Assembly: GCA_018894105.1 (NCBI GenBank)
Contig: CM032120.1
Location: forward strand, 30,154,710 to 30,218,709
Length of the DNA stretch: 64,000 nucleotides
Reading direction: 5' to 3'
Source of the DNA: Jacaranda mimosifolia
Lineage: Eukaryota > Streptophyta > Magnoliopsida > Lamiales > Bignoniaceae
In this document: piece after piece, positions 55,001 to 64,000 of the stretch
Position numbering within the stretch: position 1 is the first letter of the stretch
Layout of the letters: each line of letters starts with the position of its first letter
Translations under genes and position numbers: made by a program
The notes under the pieces: generated by a model
Told to the model about the DNA's origin: nothing
What the model saw: only the letters and a program-made list of their open reading frames with translations
Database searches by the model: none

Positions 55001-56639
55001 CTGATAATTCATTTTAGTCATGTAGACATGATAATTATGCATCAAAGAGTCACCATTATAATTTGTAACTGTTTCTTTAAAAAAATACTTATTTTTTAAA
55101 TTGTTTGTTTGTTTAAAACAAATACTTATTTTCGTTCAATTCTAAATTTGTTCATCACCATTTCGTGATAAACTTTAGTCTAATTGAATATTGGTAATAA
55201 GCTTAAGGTGATATATTAGATTAATAATATAGAAAATTTATACAACACTATTTTCACCTCATCTGTATAAACAAATTTATGGATAGGTGAAAAAAAGTAA
55301 CACATATCACTCTATTTTTGAATAACTAATTTTATTTTATTTTAATCATCAATAGAGTTAAATGAAACACGGCCAATTCTCTTAGCAATGTTTGTTTTTA
55401 TTTCTTTGAAGTAACCTCTTGAGAAAAATAAAATTAAATATAAATTTTTTACTTCTTTGAAAATACTCAAAATAGTCCAAAATTATTTCAAAATAACCCT
55501 CAACTTATTCCTCCAGGCATATATAATCATTACATTTATGTTATATATATATATTCACATTATAATTATACATATATAAAATAATAATATAAAGATCAAA
55601 TATCATTTTCATTAATTAAATAAAGAGGTATTGATATGCCGTTTAGAGTACAGTTTATTCCTTCTCAAAATAGAATCAAATATATAATCCTACGCCAAAC
55701 AATTCCTACCCAATTTTCATAATAAAACCAAAATATACATTACATTGTCCTTAATCACCCTCTAAAATATTTTTACAAGACACTTAAATAAAACCAAACA
55801 TTATCTTATAATTTATGTAAAGGAGGTTGTTTTCTCATAATCCACTAATTATTTGTTCTTGGGCCAGGTAATCCAAGAATTTCCCATAATAATCCCCTTA
55901 CCAAATATTTCCTTGATGGGCTTGGCTTACAATTTCCTTCGTAATCATAGGTAGGTTGAGGTTTGTTGCATCCAATATTCACGTGTCGGTTGTACCTCAT
56001 TAAGAGTGTTGATTTGTATAGGCTGCTAAAGTTCGGTTTAGACCCTCTATTTCAATATATGTTTCATCTTCTATTCCACTGCATGGATATATGACACGTG
56101 TATTAATTATTTTCTTATAAAAATAATTGATTGAGAATCATATACATTTGACATAAATACACCATATTGGAATAGAAAATGAAATACGAAATGGAATAGA
56201 GGATCCAAGGTGGCTAAAGTTACCCATCCATCTTGGTTGTCTTCCCTATCTCAAGTTAGCTGACAAGAAAACAAAAACACTCATTAATTTTAAAAGGCTA
56301 GCCCGACTGGCAAATTTTATATTTGGAAATTTATCCCCACCCATCTACCTAGGGCATATTTGGTTATGCTTTCATTTGTATTTTTTATTTTTTTATTTTT
56401 TAAAATTTAAAAAGTTAGTTCGGAAAAATGAGTTAAAAATGAATTTGTATTTGAATAGTTTGTTCAAAGAATAATAATTTTATTGAATTTAATAAATTAT
56501 AGGTAAAAGGATATAATAATAATAAAATATAAAGAAATATATAAGTTATTGAAAAAATAATAATTTTATTGGATTTAATAAATTGTAGGCGAACAGAGAT
56601 AGTAATAATAAAATAGATAGAAAAGATAGATAAGTTATT
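55001..56639. other. Non-coding AT-rich stretch
   Basis: No gene is visible. It contains the short repeat at 56,035-56,205 (relative of 38,285-39,505), a pair of 60-bp direct repeats near 56,470-56,640 (TAATTTTATTGAATTTAATA and TAATTTTATTGGATTTAATA, followed by AATAATAAAATA) and otherwise unmatched A/T-rich DNA. Confidence 0.5.
56035..56205 (-). repeat. Short repeat or MITE, uninterrupted copy
   Basis: Reverse complement matches the two arms around the nested insertion at 38,285-39,505: CTCAATCAATTATTTTTATA and CATATATCCATGCA-like words in the same order. Ends are inverted (CCTCTATTTCA and CCTCTATTCCA). About 170 bp, no coding capacity. Confidence 0.65.
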
Positions 56640-56953
56640 GGGTTAATTACATCTACACCCCCTTCAAAATAGTGAAATTACCAACTCCTCCCCTCTAACT
56701 TTCAAAATTACCAATACCTCCCTTGTGAAAATGTTCTGATAAAAAACCTAAACGAAATTTGCTAAATGACCATTTTAGCCTTTAGTTAAAATACTGAAAA
56801 TAAAGGTTAAAATCCTCAAATTTTGAAAATACAATCTTGCCCCTTTTGTGTTTAGAATAGAAAATTAATCATTTTCTCTTCATTCCCGCATCCAACTCCA
56901 GTAGTGGGTTTCTTAAGATTTTCTTTCAACTTCAGCCTAGAACTCTACATCTT

Positions 56954-58180
56954 TGATGGGATCGAATCCAACAAAAATAATTCCTACTCTAGAAATATGA
57001 TTTGTAATCAGTGGAAGTAGGGTCGTATTCCACAAGGACTGATAAGTTTTGTTTCTTTCAAATTTACTGAATAAAATAAAATAAAATGGGGATTTTTATA
57101 AAAATGAAAACTAGAATCTTAAAAGTAAAATAAATCACAAATAAAATAAGAAATCAATAAGAATGAAATCTAGCCTAAGGTAAAATCTCAGTTTGATTCA
57201 CAGATCTGATCATCGATGCAAAAATTAATTTCTCTTTTCTTGAATAGACTAGTTATAGTTACTTGGACGCCCTAATAACCAATCTCTCCTTGCTATTTCG
57301 ATAACTAAGAAAAGCTCGTTAGTTATTTCCCTTGTCAATAAACAACCCTAAAAAAGCGCTCCTAGGATTTAATTTATCAACAACATTAAAAACTAGAAAG
57401 ACTCAACCCTAGCCAACAAATACATACAAACAAGGTTCATTTAGACTAGATTATTTATCCACATAACATAAATCATGCATGCAGTCACCACACATAACTA
57501 TGTTATTTGCCAAAAATATTAGAACAATTAAATAATTACGAATTTAATGTTCTAATTGACAGGACAATTATTCTAAGCTATCAAATTTTGGCCCTAAATT
57601 CAATGAACCTGAATAATCGTAATGAAAATGGAAGATAAATAAATATTCAAGGAATAAGGAAAACAAATTAAATCAATTAAATCTCACAAATACTGAATAA
57701 CCAAAAGTTCGATAATTCCTTAGGCTAGAAGAAGAGTTTAGCAACTCATGTCTGAGAGAAAAAGTGCATGAAACTAAAAATATGCTAAACAAAAGAATGA
57801 AAAACTCCCCATGAAAGAACCTAGTCCCCTATAAATAGCCTACTACTCCTAATGCAATTGGAAAACTAATAAGAGTCCAATCAGAATAGGAAAACTAAAA
57901 TTATCCTAATTAAGAAATAAAAATTAAAATATTCCAGGAATATACAACTGCCAAACATGTCCCCACTCAAATTATTTCCTTCTTCCATTTCTCGTCTCCT
58001 CAGGAATGCGATCTTTGCTCCAAGCACGTCAAAAACTCGATTTCCAACTGCATTTAGCTTGAATCTTCAATTTGCTTCACAAAACATAAAAAGAAAGTTA
58101 AAACCCAACAGTTAAGCATTTTTACTATTAATCACAAGGGGAAATTATATGAATAAACAGACAAAAAATGCAGCTTAACA
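56954..58180 (-). repeat. Athila-like 3' LTR
   Basis: 1,227 bp. Aligns end to end with 62,290-63,518, with scattered substitutions and very few indels, so the insertion is fairly young compared with LINE 1. Confidence 0.95.
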
Positions 58181-59980
58181 AAGTCCCCCACACTTAGACA
58201 ATGTTTGTCCTCAAGCATACAATAGTTCCAATATATCAATCTTTCTCACAATCCTTCTTCCTATTTCTCAACTTGTCCCCAAACAATTCAATTATCACAT
58301 TTTGGATGGCCGAATCAAGACACAAGTAAGAACATGCACTTTATAGAAAGAACCCTTATAAATCACACAAATAACTTGTCACCCTAGCAATCTCTTCAAA
58401 CTTGAAATGTAAAAGGGATCTAACACTTCTTCATTAAGTTCATTTCAAGTCAAGACATAGAAGGGCAACTATAAAAAACATGCAATGCTATCACTATTCA
58501 TGGAAGAATAGCAAGTCGAATGCAAGAAAACATAAAGGATGAAAGGGAAAAACCTTATTTGATCTTTTTTTTAAGGTACTAAATTCAGTTCGTGGACCAA
58601 CCTTTTTACGCGGATACAAACATTGGTGATGGATGCACCCGGTTACTTAGTCAGCCACAATTTGTCTAGAATGTCATCTGACCTTTTTACGCAAATATAG
58701 ACATTGGTGATGAATGTACCCGGTTACTCAGCCAATCACAAACCTAGATGGTTATTATCCCTAGTCATAATCACTTTATTTTAGTGATTAGCGGAGTAAT
58801 CAAGCTCTCTTTTTTTTTTTTAGAGAGAGGTTAAATGGTCAAACCCAGTCGCCTTCATTGTATCAGTACATTCAACTCAACAATTCAACCCAAATATGTT
58901 CGTCAAGGCAAGTTCTAGAAAAGTTAACCTGCTGTGCATGACAATTATTAGGGTGATATACATTAATTCCCTTATACATTTTTCATCCAAATCAACCAAC
59001 AAGGTAACAAGTTAAAGTGCAATAAACAAGAACTCAACTACTCATGCCATTCTTTACAATGTGTCCTAATTCAGCCCAATTATTTAAGTGTTACCTTAAG
59101 GACAAGCATCGAAAAGAGACAAAAGGTCAATGAGAAAAAGATTAACAAATTAAGAACTAAAGCACACTTTGTAAGCAAATAAGAAGAATAAAGAGTAATT
59201 TCATACATGTTTGAAGCAAAATGAATCCAAATTCTCCTCCCACACACTTAAACCAAACATTGGCCTTAATGTTTCAAACTAAGAATGTAAATGCATAAAA
59301 GGGACTCCCCTGAGGAGACGAGGCCCGCCTGGCTTTAAGGACTGGGTGGTACTGGGAGTGTGAAACCAGCAGCGGCAATTGATGGCGACAATGGTGATGT
59401 TGGTGGCGGGAAAGTTGTGGCTTCGGTGGAGGCAGGTGGTTTTCGACGGGAAAGGTTGGAGGTGGAGATGGTCACGGTAAGTTGGAGATGTTGGTGGTGG
59501 TTGAGGGTGGTCGAAGGTAGTGATGGTGGAAAAATAGGTGGCGAGAGAAGTAGCGAAACAAAGTATGGGCACGGCTAGATATAAGAGTACTTCTGTCAAA
59601 TAGTTCTTATGGTGCTAGAAGAGATCTTTCAACAAGGCGTGGGCACAGGTAGATTGGAGAGCTTTCCTTGTCAAATAATTCCAACATGCCAGAAGAAGTC
59701 TTTGAATAAGGCGTGGGCACGGCTAGATTGAAGAGCTTTCCTTGTAAAATAATTCCAACATGTTAGAATAAGTCTTTGAACAAGGTATGGGCACGGCTAA
59801 ATTGAAGAGCTTTTCTGCCAAATAACTACACTCACAAGCCAATTTAAAACGTCTCCTGCATCAGAGAAAAATAAAGCTAATAAAAGGATTTTTTTTTTTT
59901 TTTGAAAATATAAACAACAAATTGAAAGTTTGGGTTGCCTCCCAAAAAGGGTCTCTCTTTAACATCTTTGGCTAGACATA
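58181..59980. other. Athila-like non-coding 3' internal region
   Basis: No reverse transcriptase, integrase or env-like sequence can be seen. It contains a polypurine tract next to the LTR, two direct repeats near 58,594-58,740 (CCTTTTTACGC ... CATTGGTGATG ... CCCGGTTACT), a G-rich block near 59,350-59,540, and a tandem repeat at 59,560-59,830 with units of about 75-80 bp (GGGCACGGCTAGATTGAAGA, AAATAATTCCAACATG). The loss of pol probably happened before transposition if other copies share it. Confidence 0.7.
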
Positions 59981-59988
59981 GCTATTCC

Positions 59989-60982
59989 TTACGTCACAAA
60001 AATATCATCATTCAAATTCAAGGTTTCGTGAGTCAAAATATCAATATTATCCACAACAGAAACATACGACTCATCATTAGAATATTTCATGGCATCATAA
60101 ATATTGAATTTAATCATATTACCATCAAACTCCATAGTGAGTGTATCATCATGCACATCAATTTTCGTCCTAGAGGTTCTAAGGAAAGGTCTTCCCAACA
60201 GTATTTGTGATGAATTAGGAGAGTTATCTTTAGACATGTTAAGTACATAAAAATCAGCAGGAAAAATCAATTCGTTAACTTGTACTAACACATCCTCTAG
60301 GACTCCCTCGGGATATACAACAGACCTATCAGCTAGTTGAAGAACTACTCCTATTTCTTTCAAAGGACCAACATTCAATGAATAGTAGATGGAAAAAGGT
60401 ATGATATTAATTGAAGCACCAAGATTGCACATAGCCTTTTCAATTCTAACTTTGCCAATCTTGCAAGGGATAGTAAACATTCATGGGTCCTTGCATTTGG
60501 GGGCCAATTTTCTTTGTATCACTGCTGAGACATTTTCCCCCACACTTACTCTTTCATTACCCTTTAATTTTCTTTTATTTGTGCACAATTCCTTGAGAAA
60601 TTTAGCATACCAAGGTATTTGCTTGATTACATCAAGTAGTGGGATATTTACCTTGACCTTGCGAAAAGTTTCAAAATTCTCATTTTCCTCTTCATACATT
60701 TTGGATTTAGCGAACCTTTCAAGAAAAAGGATGTATATCCAATGAGCTTATTACCTTACCGTTGGTTTCATGTGAATGTTCAACAGAATCTTGAGGCATG
60801 ATAATCTCTCTCTCCACTTTTTCCACAATAGTGTTTTCTCCTGTCTTCTTGTTAGGTTCCTTCAACTCCTTACCATTCCTTAGAGTAATCGTGCTAACAT
60901 TCTGCTTGGGATTGACAACTGTCTGAAAAGGTAGCCTCCCTTGGGATTCTATCCTACTCACTGAGGTGCCTAACTGACTCAT
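59989..60982 (-). pseudogene. Athila-like gag-pol junction and aspartic protease
   Basis: 60,982-60,719 is a linker with the phrase QTVVNPKQNVSTITLRNGKE, conserved in Athila polyproteins. 60,699-60,481 continues (FRKVKVNIPLLDVIKQIPWY, then RKLAPKCKDP). A TGA at 60,478-60,480, where relatives have Gly, separates it from 60,477-59,989: MFTIPCKIGKVRIEKAMCNL, then GASINIIPFSIY, which is the aspartic protease active-site region; the usual Asp-Leu-Gly-Ala is Asn-Leu-Gly-Ala here, so the catalytic Asp is lost. It ends LLGRPFLRTSRTKIDVHDD (flap and C-terminal loop of the protease). No RT follows. Confidence 0.85.
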
Positions 60983-61052
60983 CTAATTCTCTAGGTTCTA
61001 AATGCTTGCTCGCATTTCCTATTGAAATTGTTGAGTGTTAGTTGTAAGGGAT

Positions 61053-62171
61053 TTAACAATCTCTTCGAGAGACATACATGTATTTGAAGATAATGGTTGC
61101 TGTGGAGGAAGTGGCTTTTGTTGGAAGTATTAGTAGTTTTGCGATCTCCCCCCGTAACTGAAATTCGAATGATCCCTCCATCCTGGGTTGTAGGTGTTTA
61201 AGTAGGGATTGTACTTTCTTTGCGGTGGTCCAGGGAACCCTCCTACAGGAATTCTCTTGGAGCGTAGGACACATATTCGTAGGATGACCAGCATTAGTAC
61301 AAATCCCACAAGCCTTAATTTGTTGTGTATTTCCTACAACCAATTGTTGAACAAGAGAAGTTAAAGTAGAAATTTGACGCTCAAGAGATGAACTACTTAC
61401 CTCATTGACCCTTCTAGGAGGTTCCCAAGAGTATCCAAATTGTTGGGAATTGGCAGCCATTATAGAAATCAATTCTCTAGCTTCGCTTGGAGTTTTGTTC
61501 ACTATGGCTCCTTAACTTGCTACATCCATCATCCTCCTTTCCATTGGTAGAAGTCCTTCATAAAAGTACTGAATGAGAAGTCGTTCAGTAATACCATGTT
61601 GTGGCCAGCTTGCACAAAGTTGTTTAAACCTTTCCCAATATTCGTGAAGATTCTTTGCGTCTCTTTGTCTTATCCCGCTGATCTCTTTCCTAATGCTGGT
61701 AGCGCGCGAAGTAGGGAAAAACTTCTCAAGGAATAATTTTACGATATTCGTCCATGCATTGACAAAGCCAGGAGCTAGATAAAACAGCCAATCCATAGCT
61801 TTATCTGCTAAGGAAAATGGAAAAGCTCGCAGCTTCACTTGCTCCTCAGATGCTCCTTGGGGTTTCATGGTCGAGCACACAACATGAAGTATCTTTAAAT
61901 GCTTATAGGAATCTTCGATCTCCAAGCCATGAAAAATAGGCAGCAGATGGATTAACCCAGATTTTAACTCAAAAGGTGTTTCCAACTTTGGATATTTAAT
62001 CCAAAGTGGTTGTTGAGTCAAATCTGGTTTAGCTAACTCCTTTAAAGTTCTTTTGCCGGCCATTATTTCCTCTAGATCAGAATCACTTGAACTGGCTAAG
62101 CTGGATATATCTAGATCGAGATCCGAGGGTGACGATTCGCCTTTCTTTTGCAATCTAGTCTCTTTCCGCAA
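61053..62171 (-). pseudogene. Athila-like gag
   Basis: 62,171-61,512 reads LLPIFHGLEIEDSYKHLKIL, CSTMKPQGASEEQVKLRAFP, then EYWERFKQLCASWPQHGITE and LIQYFYEGLLPMERRMMDVA, the standard Athila Retrotrans_gag domain. A TAA follows, and the same product continues at 61,502-61,053 with NKTPSEARELISIMAANSQQ and the knuckle CGICTNAGHPTNMCP (CX2CX4HX4C). The N-terminal part shows an acidic stretch with a run of Ser and Asp. The frame is otherwise long, so this is one of the better kept genes of the window. Confidence 0.9.
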
Positions 62172-62289
62172 TCTACGATCAGTCTTCTCAATCTCAGGAT
62201 CGTATTAAAGTTCACCTGTATGAGAAGATCGAGACACTAAAAAGAAACAAAATTATTTGACACCAGTCCCCGACAACGTCGCCAAAAAT

Positions 62290-63518
62290 TGATGGGGATC
62301 AAATCCAACAAAAATAAATTCCTACTCCAGAAATATGACTTGTAATTAATGGGAGTAGGATCGTATTCCACAGGGATTGGTAAGCTTTGTTTCTTTCAAA
62401 TTTACTGAATGAAATAAAATAGAATAGGGATTTTTATAAAAATGAAAACTAGAATCTTAAAAGTAAAATAAATCACAAATAAAATAAGAAATCAATAAGA
62501 ATGGAATCTAGCCTAAGGAAAATCTCAGTTTGGTTCACAGATCTAATCATTGATGCAAAGATTAATTTCTCTTTTCTTGAATAGACTAGTTATAGTTACT
62601 CGGACGTCGTAATAGCCAATCTCTCCTTGCTATTTCAATAACTAATAGAAGATCGTTAGTTATTTTCCTTGTCAATAAACAACCCTAAAGAAGCACTCCT
62701 AGGATTTAATTTATCAACAACATTAAAAACTAGAGAGACCCAACCCTAGCCAACAAACGCACACAAGTGGGGTTCATTTAAGCTAGATTATTTATCCACA
62801 TAACATAAATTATGCATGTAGTCACCACACATAACTATGTTATTTGCCACAAATATTGGAACAATTAAATAATTATGGATTTAATGTTCTAATTGATAGG
62901 ACAATTATTCTAAGCTATCAAATTTGGGCCCTAAATTCAATGAACCTGAATAATCATAATGAAAACGGAAGATAAACAAATATTCAAGGAATAAGGAAAA
63001 CAAATTAAATCAATTAGATCTCACAAATACTGAAGAACCAAAAGTTCGATAATTCTTTAGGCTAGAAGAAGAGTTTAGCAACTCATGTCTGAGAGAAAAA
63101 ATGCAGAAAACTAAAAATATGCTAAACAAAAGAATGAAAAACTCCCCATGGAAGAACCTAGTTCCCTATAAATAGCCTACTACTCCTAATGCAACTGGGA
63201 AACTAATAAGAGTCCTGCCAGAATAGGAAAACTAAAATTATCCTAATTAAGAAATAAAAATTAAAATATTCCAGGAATATACAACTGCCAAAACATGTCC
63301 CTACTCAAATTATTTCCTTCTTTCATTTCTCGTCTCCTTGGGAATGCGATCTTTGCTCCAAGCACGTCGAAAACTTGATTTCCAACTGCATTTAGCTTGA
63401 ATCTTCAATTTGCTTCACAAAACATAAAAAAGAAGTTGAAACCCAACAGTTAAGCGTTTTTACTATTAATCACAAGGGGAAATTATACGAATAAACGGAC
63501 AAAAAATGCAACTTAACA
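62290..63518 (-). repeat. Athila-like 5' LTR
   Basis: 1,229 bp partner of 56,954-58,180, bordered inside by the Asp-tRNA-type primer-binding site. It would drive the minus-strand transcript. A TATAAATAG box on the minus-strand side was not seen; CTATAAATAGCC appears on the plus strand near 63,165. Confidence 0.95.
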
Positions 63519-63855
63519 ATCTTCACTTGTTTTTTTCTTTGAAAATGGTGTTCTAACATTTAATTGAAAGTTTAATGGGTGATTTTTGAACACTATTTTT
63601 TGCATTTTATTTTTTGTATCTTGTAATCAAAGAATATTTTTGTATCCAATATTCTACAAGACCAAGTAAGCAAAATGTATGCTTTTCCTCATTTTTTTTT
63701 CCTCTAGAAAATGCCTTGCAAAATTAATCTCTGTATTATTTTATTTTTTTGCAATTTTTTTCAACATTTGATACAATATTATTGGTTTTTCGTTATTATT
63801 TTCTATTGATTTTTTCATTTTTGAAATTTAATATAATTTCTTGTTTATGTAATAG

Positions 63856-64000
63856 ATATGATGGGCAAAAAGTTTCATCTTCTCATACACTACCAAGATG
63901 AGATTTGTATGATAAAGAATTGGAATTCAGAAAATTGTACATATAAGGATTTGAAGAATGAAATAACCAGTGTAGCATTGGCACGTGTCCCTTAAATCAA
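63856..64000 (+). pseudogene. MULE 4 transposase, N-terminal exon
   Basis: After an acceptor-like GTAATAG the sequence reads MMGKKFHLLIHYQDEICMIK, then NWNSENCTYKDLKNEI, and ends at TAA 63,993-63,995. The pattern aligns with the N-terminal exon of MULE 1 (GSRIVDLIVHMLDSTYKIEN, DPDAHTYEKL) with the same acceptor phase. It is likely the first or second coding exon of an autonomous MULE continuing beyond the window. Whether the TAA is real or the exon ends earlier at a splice site cannot be decided here. Confidence 0.5.

Larger units (their letters stand above)
56954..63518 (-). mobile_element. Short Athila-like Ty3/Gypsy retrotransposon (gag and protease only)
   Basis: LTRs at 56,954-58,180 and 62,290-63,518 start TGATGGG and end CTTAACA; the 5-bp duplication ATCTT flanks it (56,949-56,953 and 63,519-63,523). 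Coding strand is minus. Next to the 5' LTR (right side) the minus strand reads TGGCGACGTTGTCGGGGA, matching the 3' end of plant Asp tRNA with two mismatches, the primer used by Athila. The polypurine tract next to the 3' LTR is AAGTGTGGGGGACTT. The internal part is only 4.1 kb: gag, zinc knuckle and protease, then 1.8 kb without coding. Reverse transcriptase, integrase and env-like genes are absent. Confidence 0.95.
56640..64000 (+). mobile_element. MULE 4: 5' part of a MULE split by an Athila-like element, running off the window
   Basis: The end GGGTTAATTACATCTACACC at 56,640 matches the ends of MULE 1 (GGGTTAATTACAAATACCC), and the phrases AAATTACCAACTCCTCCCC and AAATTACCAATACCTCCC repeat within 70 bp, as in those ends. 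56,640-56,948 and 63,524-64,000 are continuous once the Athila element is removed, and a transposase-like N-terminal exon begins at 63,856. The right end is outside the window, so no target duplication can be checked. Confidence 0.65.

Noticed and set aside
59360..59578. Gly/Val-rich open stretch inside the Athila-like element
   Set aside because: Low-complexity GGTGG-type sequence open on both strands; no domain, and it lies in the non-coding 3' region.

Overview
The window is eudicot-like nuclear plant DNA made almost entirely of transposable elements in several layers of nesting. Element content shows this: Mutator-like (MULE) transposases with SWIM zinc fingers, a Ulp1-like protease gene of the Kaonashi kind, plant L1 LINEs with a DUF4283 ORF1, a Tork/Tnt1-like Copia, an Athila-like Gypsy, a CACTA element and several hAT-type and Mutator-type MITEs. 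I see no convincing host gene, no rRNA or tRNA gene and no CRISPR. The species cannot be named from the sequence.

Layout. 0.1-0.5 kb: a small MITE. 1,168-7,266: a complete MULE with matched ends and a 9-bp target duplication (AAAAATTAA). Its minus-strand multi-exon transposase keeps its splice sites but carries several stops. 7.9-13.7 kb: a decayed plus-strand LINE. About 14.0-29.7 kb: a very large MULE territory. It holds a plus-strand transposase split over 14.05-21.8 kb, a minus-strand Ulp1-like protease gene at 25.4-29.2 kb, and six minisatellite arrays that all share the word TGTACTT or its complement. Inside it, between two halves of one array, lies part of a second MULE: a minus-strand transposase fragment converging on a plus-strand GRF-type zinc-finger gene (15.9-16.4 kb).

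30-40.6 kb is an AT-rich graveyard of non-autonomous elements whose exact ends can be read: four hAT-type elements counting one at 24.35 kb (8-bp duplications), two MULEs with long inverted ends (34,089-35,896 and 39,550-40,592), and two 650-667 bp fold-back MULE-MITEs in opposite orientation. A PIF/Tourist-like MITE holds one of these fold-back elements and itself sits in an older repeat. The 34-36 kb MULE contains a sharp GC-rich island.

40,715-54,989 is a second LINE with an 11-bp AT-rich duplication and an A tail. It is interrupted by a CACTA element (44,895-48,690, duplication GGA) and a Copia element (49,199-54,453, duplication CTCAT). Removing both leaves a LINE of about 5.2 kb reading from ORF1 to RNase H. 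56,640-64,000 is the 5' part of a further MULE split by a short Athila-like element (56,954-63,518, duplication ATCTT) that has gag and protease but no reverse transcriptase. The MULE resumes at 63,519 with a transposase N-terminal exon resembling that of the first MULE, and runs off the window.

Almost every protein-coding region is broken by stops or frameshifts, so the genes are remnants. Two points stand out: the giant MULE with its TGTACTT arrays, and the convergent pairing of a GRF zinc-finger gene with a MULE transposase, which recalls the mudrA/mudrB layout of maize MuDR. All coordinates come from reading by eye. Element ends with target duplications are exact to the base; boundaries given as approximate are not.
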